The position numbers and the translations under genes were made by a program. A stretch of 64,000 bases of DNA from Chitinophagales bacterium (GTDB lineage: Bacteria; Bacteroidota; Bacteroidia; Chitinophagales; LD1): contig JAEUVA010000030.1 in NCBI GenBank assembly GCA_016787045.1, positions 1 to 64,000 on the forward strand. The letters are read 5' to 3'. Positions 20,246-28,903 of the stretch are shown here, one piece after another. Below the pieces are notes generated by a model that was not told the origin of the DNA, made no database searches, and saw only the letters and a program-made list of their open reading frames with translations. Each line of letters opens with the position of its first letter. Within the stretch, counting starts at the first letter, position 1.

Positions 20246-21595
20246 CTATTGCTGAGAAATGAACAAGTGCAGTAGCTCGTCTATATTTTGGCGGATTTCT
20301 TCGCGGGTGCTTATGTTTTTCACTCTAAAAACACCAGATGCCACTTCGTCTTGCCCTATTTCAGCAATGTACAAAATGCCCTTGGCTGTAGCGTAATCAA
20401 ACTGCTTTTGCTTTTTAACGTTGCCCAAAAAGATTTCGGCACCAATGCCCGCATCGCGCAGGGTTTGCACTTGCGTATAGGTAAATTCTTCTACGGCCGG
20501 TTCACGAGGCACAAAAAGAATTTTTACACCTTGCGAAATAGTATCGGGAAACAAATTCAGCTCTTCCATTACATCATAAATCCTTTCTATACCAAAACTA
20601 ATGCCTACCCCACTCAGATTTTGCCCGCCAAACATTTCGGTGAGGTTATCATAGCGGCCACCGGAGGCAATTGAACCCATTTGAACACCATTGCATACTA
20701 CTTCCCAGATGATACCGGTGTAGTAATCGAGGCCGCGGGCCAATGCTGGATAAAAAATAACCGCACTTTCGTTTGTGAATTGACCAAAAAACTTACTCAA
20801 ATCATTATGCGCTTTTTTACCCTCTTCGGATTCCTGAATCTCTATGTTCAAATAGTTAATTGTTCCAGACAATACATTTCTCAACAGGTTTAGCTCCTCT
20901 TGAGAAAGGCCGTATTTGCTTAGTTCATTCAGTACACCATCTATACCAATTTTGTCGCATTTGTCAAACGCTGCTATTATCTCGGCTGTTATGGCACCCT
21001 GTTTTACAAAATCGCCAATCCGCTGCAAGTAAAGCCGGTGGTTAACCAAGATGGTAACAGGAATTTTGAGTGCTTTATATACTTCCAAAAATATCTGCGT
21101 CAACTCTACTTCATTCCAAAGTGATGTACTCCCAATCACATCGGCATCGCATTGGTAAAACTCTTGGTAGCGGCCTTTTTGCGGGCGGTCGGCACGCCAC
21201 ACTGGCCCTATGTGAAAGCGCTTGAAAGGGAATGTAATTTCGCTTTTGTGCTGTACTACATAGCGCGCTAATGGCACAGTAAGATCGTAGCGAAGGCCTT
21301 TTTCGGCAATGTGTTTGGTTGCCAGTTGCGAGTTGTGGGTTGTCAGAACTTCGTCCGGTACATCTTTGAGGTAATCGCCACTATTCAATATCTTAAAAAG
21401 CAACTTATCGCCTTCATCGCCATACTTGCCGGTGAGGGTTTCTAAGCGCTCTATGGCGGGTGTTTCTATTTGCTCGAAACCATACTTGCGAAACACGGCT
21501 TTAATGGTTTCAAAAATATAATTGCGCTTGGCTACCTCACGAGGTAAAAAATCGCGGGTGCCTTTACTTAAAGAAGGTTTAATTTTTTGGCTCAT
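20246..21595 (-). CDS. hisS: Histidyl-tRNA synthetase
   Basis: 449 residues, the usual length. Class II synthetase acting in the cytoplasm to charge tRNA-His. Motif 1 region is near the N-terminus (KGTRDFLPREV). Motif 2 shows as RADRPQKGRYQEFYQCDAD. The HisA/histidine-binding loop appears as ARGLDYYTG, and motif 3 as SGGRYDNL plus GVGISFGIERI. The anticodon-binding domain occupies about 350-449. Residues near 84-92 (THNSQLATK) are encoded by a GAGTTG-type simple repeat (21319-21350) that also flanks another gene in this window. It sits in a variable loop before GLRYDLTVPLAR, so activity should be intact. The gene is divergent from a TPR gene, with 36 bases between starts. Confidence 0.97.
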   Translation of the reverse strand: MSQKIKPSLSKGTRDFLPREVAKRNYIFETIKAVFRKYGFEQIETPAIERLETLTGKYGDEGDKLLFKILNSGDYLKDVPDEVLTTHNSQLATKHIAEKGLRYDLTVPLARYVVQHKSEITFPFKRFHIGPVWRADRPQKGRYQEFYQCDADVIGSTSLWNEVELTQIFLEVYKALKIPVTILVNHRLYLQRIGDFVKQGAITAEIIAAFDKCDKIGIDGVLNELSKYGLSQEELNLLRNVLSGTINYLNIEIQESEEGKKAHNDLSKFFGQFTNESAVIFYPALARGLDYYTGIIWEVVCNGVQMGSIASGGRYDNLTEMFGGQNLSGVGISFGIERIYDVMEELNLFPDTISQGVKILFVPREPAVEEFTYTQVQTLRDAGIGAEIFLGNVKKQKQFDYATAKGILYIAEIGQDEVASGVFRVKNISTREEIRQNIDELLHLFISQQ

Positions 21596-21631
21596 GCTCG
21601 TGCGCTAAAATAATTTTTCAATTTTTGGACG

Positions 21632-23017
21632 ATGAAAGAATTCGTAGCAGGATGTTGGTTGTTGTTGAGCGGCTGTGCTGTAGCACAAGTCAATTTGATT
21701 GAATACGCTACAAAACTTATTGCAGAAAAAAAGTTTGCGGAAGCGCACCGCTACTTAGATTCTGCCTTGCAAAAAAATCCGAACGATGTAGATGCGCTGA
21801 TGATGAAAGGCAATGCCGTGCTCAATGCCGATGCAGAGCTAAAAAAGCACGTATTGATTTTTGATGAAAACCACAGCACTGTTTTCAAACAAACCGCACC
21901 GGAGCCGGTGTATGTACCCTCTTCTATCTGTGTAGAGCTAACCGAAAAGTATTGGCTGAAATGTTTGCAGTTAGACAGCACGCGGGTTGATATTATCAAA
22001 GGGCTTTGTACGCTCTATGCCATGGCTTTGGAGAAAGAAAAGTGTAAAGCATTAATTGTACAGCTCGAAAAAGCAGAGCGCGATGATGGTGAGCAGGTTT
22101 TTAGAATGGGCGAATATGCCCGTAAGTTTCGGGAGCGGGGCAAGTTTGATGAGGGTATGGATATATACCAATACATTGCCCTGCTGTTTCCGCAAAATGC
22201 GGGCATTCGTTGCGATATGGCCTCAGAGTATTTTTACCATGGCCGGCACCGCGAATGCTTGCAGTGGTTAGACAGCACATTCCGTTTTGCAGATGTAGAT
22301 GAAACCAGCTATTTAAATGCCGGCTTCAATTATTCATCGCTCGGCTACTACGATGCGGCACAAAAAACCCTGACCGATTACTCTAACCGCTACGGACGGG
22401 CAATGGGATTTTATTACTCAGCGCTTCGCTTGTTTGCTGACTCGGGAAGTGTAACTGCTTTGCAAAGTTTTGTAACTACTACTGATAGCAACGCTTATTT
22501 TATGGAACACTTTGTGGCGAACAGGATATTAGATTATTCGGTTTCAAAATCTTTCAATGCTTACAAAAATTTGATTTACGATGCGCAAATACCGAACTAC
22601 TATAAGGTACTGATTCATCAACACGGCATCACGTTTTGGAAAGACAGTTGTGTGGCAAGCGCCATGTTTGGTGTGTTTCACAGTATGGTTAAAAACTACT
22701 CCGCAGCGGTACAGTTTTTAGATGTGATAGATGAACCCCATTGCGATTTACAGAAAAAAAATGATGGCTATTGGCAAATGCACTATGGTTACGCGTTGTA
22801 TAGAAATAAGCAATATGCCGAGACGGTGCGTTTATTGAGCAACAGCACTAGCACCACGGCATTTAATCGGGAAGCTATGCTGTACTTTAAAGCATCTGCT
22901 TTATATCAACTAAACAAAAAGAGTGAAGCCAAAAAAGTATGGCAACAATTAGCCGATAGCGCCACCACAAAATACGCCCGATTAGCTGTTGAAGAATTAC
23001 GGTTGAAAAAATTTTAA
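21632..23017 (+). CDS. Exported TPR-repeat protein
   Basis: 461 residues. A short N-terminal hydrophobic segment (VAGCWLLLSGCAVAQ) is a signal peptide; LLSGC could act as a lipobox, although the Cys is followed by A and VAQ is also a good type I site. The rest is helical, with recognisable TPR units near 20-60, 125-210, 215-260 and 375-450. TPR arrays mediate protein contacts, so this is probably a periplasmic or outer-membrane scaffold. No enzyme motif is visible. It ends one base before the convergent zinc-enzyme gene and starts 36 bases from hisS. Confidence 0.82.
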   Translation: MKEFVAGCWLLLSGCAVAQVNLIEYATKLIAEKKFAEAHRYLDSALQKNPNDVDALMMKGNAVLNADAELKKHVLIFDENHSTVFKQTAPEPVYVPSSICVELTEKYWLKCLQLDSTRVDIIKGLCTLYAMALEKEKCKALIVQLEKAERDDGEQVFRMGEYARKFRERGKFDEGMDIYQYIALLFPQNAGIRCDMASEYFYHGRHRECLQWLDSTFRFADVDETSYLNAGFNYSSLGYYDAAQKTLTDYSNRYGRAMGFYYSALRLFADSGSVTALQSFVTTTDSNAYFMEHFVANRILDYSVSKSFNAYKNLIYDAQIPNYYKVLIHQHGITFWKDSCVASAMFGVFHSMVKNYSAAVQFLDVIDEPHCDLQKKNDGYWQMHYGYALYRNKQYAETVRLLSNSTSTTAFNREAMLYFKASALYQLNKKSEAKKVWQQLADSATTKYARLAVEELRLKKF

Positions 23018-23018
23018 T

Positions 23019-24038
23019 CTATTCTGCTCCTGTTTCCGGATGCTGGTGCCCATGCATGGGTTGCTTTTTATCGCGCCAAAGTTTCTCTTCTGCTTCCAGT
23101 TGTTGTTGCTCTTCGGCACTCAGCGGAATGTCTTGCAAACGGCTAAGGTCGGGTGAGCCGGCATTGAGCCAGCAGGTGTACCACACATCGGCTACCATTT
23201 TGATGCTGCTGCGCATTCTGCGCTCCACCATGCCATCCATCATTTTGCTGTAGGCCTTAGTGTAGGCCTCGCTTTGGGTCTTTACGGTTGTCTGCGCCCG
23301 TTGCTCGTAAGCAAACTTTTGGTCTGATGGAAAAGTTTGGCTCAAGTGTTTTTCAAAACCAAAAACGGTATCTAAGGCACGGTGGCTCTCTAACACCGTT
23401 TTCCAAATTCTATCTAAAGGTTTATCTATCATTTCGGCATGGCCGATGAAATAATCATAATCTTCGCCAAACAACTCTGGGATTCGCGACTCCCAAAAAG
23501 CGTGAATACCGGCCTGACCGGTCATTAACCCATTGTAATTTTCTGTAGTGTGTAGCGGTACATTAGCATCGCCTATATAGTGACCAATATCGGCACTGAG
23601 TCGCAAAATCTTGTTTTTGTCTTTCATCTTAAAAGCATCGGTCAGCCAATACATCATTTGTTGTATTCGCCACGGCACGGTGCCGTAGGCCTTGAGCGTA
23701 TCTTCGGTGTATTTCTTTACGGCATCATCCCAGCGATGCGGAAAATCATCGCATGGATAGGTGCAGTAATGGTCTAAGTCAATGTAATGGCGAGGCGCTT
23801 CGTCAGGGCTGGCGTATCTGCGCTTATCCGGATCCACGGCATGCTCGGTAATGAATTCAATATTTTGTTTATAGAACGAAATCATTTCGGGTGGCAGCAA
23901 AAAAACCGCTATGCGGTTGATGCGCTTATGCCCCCAAAAGCCCCAGGCGTGAACTTGGGTAATCATCAACATCCCAAAGGCAAACACAAAAATTAATTTC
24001 ATCCAATCTACTCTAAACATAACATTAATTTTATTCAT
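23019..24038 (-). CDS. Zinc-dependent phospholipase C / S1-P1 nuclease family protein
   Basis: About 339 residues. The ATG at 24038 overlaps the stop of the upstream DUF502 gene (ATGAATAA); a later ATG at 24002 also gives a clean signal peptide, so the start is not settled. Cleavage after QVHA would leave WGFWGH at the mature N-terminus. In this superfamily the N-terminal Trp itself ligates zinc, so the fit is strong. Further ligand candidates are HYIDLDHY, DIGHYIGDANVPLH and HAFWES, the usual His/Asp/Glu set for a trinuclear zinc site. The protein should be exported and cut phosphoesters (phospholipid or nucleic acid). Sequence alone does not separate the two activities. The C-terminus is a charged, Gln/Glu-rich tail with HGHQHP. 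Confidence 0.85.
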   Translation of the reverse strand: MNKINVMFRVDWMKLIFVFAFGMLMITQVHAWGFWGHKRINRIAVFLLPPEMISFYKQNIEFITEHAVDPDKRRYASPDEAPRHYIDLDHYCTYPCDDFPHRWDDAVKKYTEDTLKAYGTVPWRIQQMMYWLTDAFKMKDKNKILRLSADIGHYIGDANVPLHTTENYNGLMTGQAGIHAFWESRIPELFGEDYDYFIGHAEMIDKPLDRIWKTVLESHRALDTVFGFEKHLSQTFPSDQKFAYEQRAQTTVKTQSEAYTKAYSKMMDGMVERRMRSSIKMVADVWYTCWLNAGSPDLSRLQDIPLSAEEQQQLEAEEKLWRDKKQPMHGHQHPETGAE

Positions 24039-24639
24039 CAATTTCTGTTACCCCTCCACTCACCACAAACTTCATTACATCACCAGCGCCTACATCGGTA
24101 AGTGGTTGCACTTGATCGCGGTTCACTAAAAATAAGGTGCCCGATAAATTGTAAGACCATGGCGCATACACAGCTACTTTATCTTTAATATTTAATTCAC
24201 TCAAATCTTCTTGTGTAATAAACCCCAGCCGATACACCCCGGTGTTCTTTCCTTCTTCAAACATCACGGGCTTATCAAACTTTTTTTTGTTGCTGATAAA
24301 CGCTCCAAAAAAATCTTTGAGCGTAGAGTAGATGTCTTTAACCAACGGTGTTTTTTCCATAGCCACATCTAACAAATGCAACAGCGGCTGTACAACTACT
24401 AGTGTACCTATAAAGCCGATAAATGCGATGAGGAAAAACATGACCAGAATGCCTACACCAGGGTAATAGAAGTGAAAAATGGCGCGGAAAACTTTCTCTA
24501 TGGTTGAATCAATGGAATTGAATATGTAAAAAATAGCATATATAGTAACAAACACCGGAGCTATGAGTAACATACCTTGCAAAAAGTACGACACAATTTT
24601 TCCGGCTCCTGATTTTAGCCACTCGCGTTTACGGCCCAT
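24031..24639 (-). CDS. DUF502 family membrane protein
   Basis: 202 residues with two transmembrane helices (about 16-40 and 60-85), separated by the short loop typical of DUF502. The conserved segment PLVKDIYSTLKDFFGAF follows the second helix. The C-terminal half is a soluble beta-rich domain with PWSYNLSGTLFLV. Function is unknown. It is the first gene of a two-gene minus-strand unit with the zinc enzyme, coupled by an 8-base overlap. Confidence 0.9.
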   Translation of the reverse strand: MGRKREWLKSGAGKIVSYFLQGMLLIAPVFVTIYAIFYIFNSIDSTIEKVFRAIFHFYYPGVGILVMFFLIAFIGFIGTLVVVQPLLHLLDVAMEKTPLVKDIYSTLKDFFGAFISNKKKFDKPVMFEEGKNTGVYRLGFITQEDLSELNIKDKVAVYAPWSYNLSGTLFLVNRDQVQPLTDVGAGDVMKFVVSGGVTEIDE

Positions 24640-24685
24640 GTTGTTTTTGCGGTTAAAAATAAGAAGTTCGCTATGCTATATTCGG

Positions 24686-25810
24686 ATGGTGAAAAATTTG
24701 ATGTTTCTTTTACTTACAACCGTACAAACGGCCACCGGTATGCCCGATGCCCGTTTTGGGAAAATTGGTAAAGTAAGTATTCAGGCAGAGTATGTATTTG
24801 GCCGCATATTAAAACACAACATCAAGTTTCGCCCGAGTCCTACAGAGTTTACACATGGCTTTGAGGTTTCAATGTACAAACAAACCTTGGGCGAACACGC
24901 CTGGCAACGCAAATTGCATTATCCGGAATTAGGTGCTGCGTTTTTGTTTTTCAGGCATGGTAACAACGAGCACTTTGGCAATGCCTACTTGCTGATGGGG
25001 GTAGCTAAATTTTGGATAGTTCGCAGCCGTTGGGCAGATTTTTATGTGCGTGCCGGGTCGGGTATAGCCATTGTACCCAGGCATTTTAATATTGTAAATA
25101 ATCCAGAAAACTCTGCCATTGGTTCTACGCTCAATTCGTGTGCACAGGTAAAACTGGGTTTAGATATGAAACCTCACCCGCAAGTACAAATTAATATTGG
25201 AGTATCGTTTACGCATTACTCTAACTCTGCTGTACAGATGCCCAACCTTGGAGTAAACGTGCCGGGCATAAACTTTGGGATGCGCTACTTTCTAAAAACC
25301 GATAACCGCTGGAGCTACAACCGCAACAAAATACCCAAGCCCATTAAGCGCCACGAAGTGATGTTGAAATTCAGCACCTCCTTTCAGGAACAGCGACCAT
25401 ACGGTGGGCCTAAGTTTCCTATTTATGGTTTCACGGCCAACTACGCTTACTATACCAGTATTACAAACAAAGTTTTGGGTGGCGTAACCTTAGATTTTAA
25501 CCAAGCAGCTTATGATTTTATTGGGTACTACGGCAACGATTCAAAATACAGCCGTGGTGCTTACTCATTACAAGCAGGTGTGTTTGTAGGCGATGAAATT
25601 ATGGTGGGTAAGATTGGAATCTTTTTTGTAGCAGGCGCTTATGTATTTAATCCGCGAAAAGATTTGCCGGTTTATACCAAGATTGGCGCTAACTATTACT
25701 TTGCTGCTGTAGGAAAGAAAAAAACAACCCGCTTTTTTATTGGCAGCAATTTAAAATCGCATTTGTTTGTGGCGCAGTATTATGAAATGAGCAGTGGCAT
25801 TGCATTTTAA
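24686..25810 (+). CDS. Acyloxyacyl hydrolase / PagL-like outer-membrane barrel protein
   Basis: 374 residues from ATG at 24686; a start further upstream (24563) would overlap the divergent DUF502 gene. A short signal peptide (FLLLTTVQTATG) is followed by beta strands. The segment SFTHYSNSAVQMPNLGVN (about 174-191) matches the PagL/acyloxyacyl hydrolase active-site region with His177 and Ser179. The Glu expected about 14 residues after the His is not obvious (Asn here), as in some Bacteroidota relatives. Known members remove acyl chains from lipid A in the outer membrane. The protein is about twice as long as PagL, and its C-terminal half (from about 225) is a second run of strands. It is followed on the same strand by GT39 and ctlX genes. 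Confidence 0.75.
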   Translation: MVKNLMFLLLTTVQTATGMPDARFGKIGKVSIQAEYVFGRILKHNIKFRPSPTEFTHGFEVSMYKQTLGEHAWQRKLHYPELGAAFLFFRHGNNEHFGNAYLLMGVAKFWIVRSRWADFYVRAGSGIAIVPRHFNIVNNPENSAIGSTLNSCAQVKLGLDMKPHPQVQINIGVSFTHYSNSAVQMPNLGVNVPGINFGMRYFLKTDNRWSYNRNKIPKPIKRHEVMLKFSTSFQEQRPYGGPKFPIYGFTANYAYYTSITNKVLGGVTLDFNQAAYDFIGYYGNDSKYSRGAYSLQAGVFVGDEIMVGKIGIFFVAGAYVFNPRKDLPVYTKIGANYYFAAVGKKKTTRFFIGSNLKSHLFVAQYYEMSSGIAF

Positions 25811-25827
25811 AATTTGTTCAACCATTC

Positions 25828-27198
25828 ATGTCGGCTAATAAAGTTTTGTGGGGCATTTGTGTTGGGGCTGTAGCGCTCATTTGGCTGCCTAACCTGCTTA
25901 CTAAAGGCATGTTTATGGATGGCGTAATCAATGCCGTAGTTGCCGAAAATCTTGCCAATGGCGTTGGGAGTTTTTATCACCTCAAAGACTACAACTTTCC
26001 CAACAATAACTATACCGGCCATCCTCCACTTGCATTTCAACTGCAAGGATTCTTTTTCAAAGGGTTTGGTGCTGCACATTATATGGAGCGCGTGTATTCA
26101 TTGCTTTGCCTTTTAATTCAGTTATTGCTGATTACTCAAATCTGGAAACAGCTCCAAACAAAAAGTGAGTTAGCGAGTAGTGCGTTGCCGGTTTTATTTT
26201 TCATCTCCTCTCCTCTTGTGGTATGGTGCTACAGCAACAATTTGCTGGAAAACACCATGTGTATTTTTACTACTTCCTCAGTAGTTTGGATGCTGCGGTA
26301 TGAGGCCAATAAAAACGGCTGCTGGATATCTGCTCTGTTTTCGGGCTTGCTGCTGATGGCTGCGTTGCTGAGCAAAGGCCCCGTGGGTTTGTTTGTTTTA
26401 GCTGCGCCAATTTTATTGTTGAGCAACAAAAAAAAAGCGGTGCTCTATACCTTTGTAATGATTGCCGCAGTTGTTGTAACGGCCATTTGCTTACAATTAG
26501 CCAATGCTGATTTTACTGCCATGCTCAGCAACTATTACCGCGAGCAACTGAGCGGTTCATTTTACAAAAATGAAGAAAACATATTGCTGCGATTTTCTAT
26601 TTGGGGTAAGCTGTTACTCTACACTTTGCCCATGGTGCTTTTATGGGCATTGAGCGTTTGGTTGCGCAAAGAAAAACCTGCTGCATATCCTTTAGCTTTG
26701 CCAATGATATTATTGGGACTGTGTGGCTCTTTACCACTTATCATTAGCCACAAGCAAAGTGCTTTTTACTTCTTGCCGGCCATGCCTTTTTTTGCTATGG
26801 GATTTGCCTTGCTCAGCGCCCAAACTTTTGACGAAATACTACACCGCTTGCCACTTTATGCAACTAAAGTAAGTATGGTTGTATGTGGCGGTGTCATTTG
26901 CATTTCGTTGATTCTATGTATCGGTAATAAAGATAAAATCATGCGCGATTTAGATTTGATCACCGATGCCAAAGAAGTGGCTCAAATTTGTAAAACCCCG
27001 CACCTCAATACCAACTGGGGATTAAGCGAGCGGTGGCACTTTAGAGCATACTTGTATCGCTATCATAAAAAGGTGTTGTGCTTTCCGGATAAACCTTGCA
27101 GCACCAATTGGTATCTGACACCCGCTCGCGAAGATTCAAACCCCTCTATGCTTCACCTTTACTCTGGTTCGCAATTTAATTTGTACACTAAATTGTAA
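25828..27198 (+). CDS. GT39-family (PMT/ArnT-like) membrane glycosyltransferase
   Basis: 456 residues with about 9-10 hydrophobic helices. The first periplasmic loop has MFMDGVINAVVAENLANG, where the acidic residue (Asp31) matches the catalytic Asp of the Dol-P/undecaprenyl-P-dependent GT39 family. NYTGHPPLAFQL and SKGPVGLF fit the conserved loops. Such enzymes move a sugar from a polyprenyl-phosphate carrier to lipid A or a protein on the periplasmic side. The acceptor is unknown; the upstream PagL-like gene suggests a lipid A context (inference). A soluble C-terminal tail of about 80 residues follows the last helix. It is 17 bases from the PagL-like gene and 1 base before ctlX. Confidence 0.83.
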   Translation: MSANKVLWGICVGAVALIWLPNLLTKGMFMDGVINAVVAENLANGVGSFYHLKDYNFPNNNYTGHPPLAFQLQGFFFKGFGAAHYMERVYSLLCLLIQLLLITQIWKQLQTKSELASSALPVLFFISSPLVVWCYSNNLLENTMCIFTTSSVVWMLRYEANKNGCWISALFSGLLLMAALLSKGPVGLFVLAAPILLLSNKKKAVLYTFVMIAAVVVTAICLQLANADFTAMLSNYYREQLSGSFYKNEENILLRFSIWGKLLLYTLPMVLLWALSVWLRKEKPAAYPLALPMILLGLCGSLPLIISHKQSAFYFLPAMPFFAMGFALLSAQTFDEILHRLPLYATKVSMVVCGGVICISLILCIGNKDKIMRDLDLITDAKEVAQICKTPHLNTNWGLSERWHFRAYLYRYHKKVLCFPDKPCSTNWYLTPAREDSNPSMLHLYSGSQFNLYTKL

Positions 27199-27199
27199 T

Positions 27200-28096
27200 A
27201 TGGCCGCCTCTCACCTATTTATGGTTCGCCCGGCTGCATTTGGCTATAATACTCAAACTGCGGAGAGCAATGCGTTTCAAACAAACTTGAATGCTCCGTT
27301 AGAAGTAATTCATCAAAAAGCATTAGAAGAGTTTGATGCCCTGGTTCGCCTGCTTCAACATAACGACATTCGGGTAACTGTGCATCAAGATACTTCGCCA
27401 CCGGCCAGACCCGATGCCATATTCCCAAATAACTGGTTTAGTACTCATGCTGATAGTTCGCTAATCATCTACCCCATGCAACCCGCTAACCGCAGAGCAG
27501 AGCGCACCAGAGAAGCTATTGCTAAAATTAGTCAGGTTTTTTCCGTTAAAAAAACAATTGACCTTACTCACTACGAGCAACAGAACAAATTTGTAGAGGG
27601 TACCGGTAGCTTGGTGTTTGATCACTTACATAAAATCGGTTTTGCGTCACTTTCTGCGCGTACCAATGAGCAATTAGCTCGTGAGGTTTGCTCCCTTCTT
27701 GGTTACCAATTTGTTGCTTTTTCATCCGCAGATATGTTGGGCAAAGAAGTGTACCACACCAATGTGGTGATGAATGTAGCGGATAACTTAGCCGTGGTGT
27801 GTTTAGATGCCATTACTATAAATAGAGATGAAGTAGAATTGAAACTACGCTCAAGTAACCGAGCAGTAGTTGAGCTTACCTTAACTCAAATGCAGCAATT
27901 TGCAGGCAACATGCTAGTGGTAAAAAATCTAACAGGAAAAGATTTTTTATTGATGAGCACCACCGCATTTCAATCGCTTATGGCTGCTCAAATTAGTGAG
28001 ATAGAAAAACACTGCGAGATTTTACACTGCGAGATTCCTATCATAGAAACCTTAGGCGGTGGCAGTGTGCGGTGCATGCTGGCAGAAATATTTTAA
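27200..28096 (+). CDS. ctlX: Citrulline-utilisation hydrolase CtlX type (guanidino-modifying pentein)
   Basis: 298 residues, cytoplasmic. Pentein (amidinotransferase/arginine deiminase) fold, with FPNNWFSTH at 75-83, the acidic FVEGTGS (Glu133), His186 in VYHTNVVM and the C-terminal catalytic Cys292 in GGGSVRCMLAEIF. This set and the length match CtlX-type proteins, which act on citrulline or related ureido/guanidino groups. No other arginine or citrulline gene is nearby. The ATG comes one base after the glycosyltransferase stop, so the two are probably co-transcribed although their functions look unrelated. Confidence 0.88.
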   Translation: MAASHLFMVRPAAFGYNTQTAESNAFQTNLNAPLEVIHQKALEEFDALVRLLQHNDIRVTVHQDTSPPARPDAIFPNNWFSTHADSSLIIYPMQPANRRAERTREAIAKISQVFSVKKTIDLTHYEQQNKFVEGTGSLVFDHLHKIGFASLSARTNEQLAREVCSLLGYQFVAFSSADMLGKEVYHTNVVMNVADNLAVVCLDAITINRDEVELKLRSSNRAVVELTLTQMQQFAGNMLVVKNLTGKDFLLMSTTAFQSLMAAQISEIEKHCEILHCEIPIIETLGGGSVRCMLAEIF

Positions 28097-28110
28097 GCCA
28101 CTTGTACACA

Positions 28111-28142
28111 AAAAAAACGCCCCGCAAAAGCGGAGCGTTTCT
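28111..28142. terminator. bidirectional terminator between ctlX and the lipoprotein gene
   Basis: ACGCCCCGC and GCGGAGCGT (28117-28138, loop AAAA, one mismatch) are flanked by an A-run upstream and TTTCTT downstream. It serves the convergent genes on either side. Confidence 0.8.
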
Positions 28143-28164
28143 TGAAAAACTAATCTCGTTTGGC

Positions 28165-28629
28165 TTATTTGATTTTGCCTAAGCGAGCTTCAATTTTACC
28201 GGTAGTCTTAACGATAATACCGATAATGTTTTTGGTTTTCTGAGTGTACTTAGGGTAAATAACACAGTCGTATCCCGGGTTATCAGCCATCAGCTTAGCA
28301 ATAGCGTAACCTTGTACTTTTGCAGAAGCGCCACCGCCACCGCCAAGCAGTGAACCCAAAATTGGAATACCGCTCAAGCTGAAACCACCGCTGCTTACGG
28401 CAAATGGACCTGGCTCATAGTAGAAAGTACCCCAGTCAGCTTTGAAAAGACGTTTGAAATCAATACCGAAAACCAAAGTTTGCTTAACTTCTGCAGTGAT
28501 TGGCTTAGAAATGTCTAAGTTTTCACGAGTTAAGTTAAGTTGAGTGTTGGCTACACTCATCCAGTTGTTGCCGGTAGAGCAGCTCGCTAGTACGATGCCC
28601 ACCATGGCGATGTAAAACAGTTTTTTCAT
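28165..28629 (-). CDS. Small lipoprotein of unknown function
   Basis: 154 residues. The N-terminus MKKLFYIAMVGIVLASC is a clear lipoprotein signal with Cys17 as the acylated residue. The mature protein has a glycine-rich patch (GSLLGGGGGASAK, about 91-103) and a beta-rich C-terminal half (GYAIAKLMADNPGYDCVIYP). It resembles the small TRL-like lipoproteins of Bacteroidota but I cannot assign it firmly. It has its own strong promoter and a shared terminator, so it is a single-gene unit, likely well expressed in the envelope. Confidence 0.83.
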   Translation of the reverse strand: MKKLFYIAMVGIVLASCSTGNNWMSVANTQLNLTRENLDISKPITAEVKQTLVFGIDFKRLFKADWGTFYYEPGPFAVSSGGFSLSGIPILGSLLGGGGGASAKVQGYAIAKLMADNPGYDCVIYPKYTQKTKNIIGIIVKTTGKIEARLGKIK

Positions 28630-28664
28630 TTTGTGTTTGTTTTTTGGTTAACAAATGATGCGGG

Positions 28665-28697
28665 CAAATGTATAGATGAAATTGGTTCACTTCCAAA
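28665..28697 (-). promoter_or_regulatory. promoter of the lipoprotein gene
   Basis: On the minus strand TTTG (28697-28694), a 21-base spacer and TACATTTG (28672-28665) fit the Bacteroidota consensus exactly. The spacing is the same as at the rRNA promoter. Confidence 0.75.
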
Positions 28698-28903
28698 CTT
28701 TGTCGTGAAAATTTCGCTAACAAATCCACAATTAACGTTTTTCAAGTGTCTGAAATTCAATAAGAAACCCAATAGACATTATTTCTTACTGTTTTTGTGG
28801 CTTTTTGACAATCAGTCAGCAACGCCACATGTTTTTCTGACAAAATGTATGAATTCAACAATTGGAGAGTGTTTTGAGCCAACACAGCCAAACCAAATTG
28901 ACC

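Noticed and set aside
24563..24685. Upstream start for the PagL-like gene
   Set aside because: It would overlap the divergent DUF502 start; the ATG at 24686 is directly followed by a signal peptide.
28862..28903. Upstream start for clpB
   Set aside because: The family begins at the later Met (28904); the extra 14 residues are not conserved-looking.
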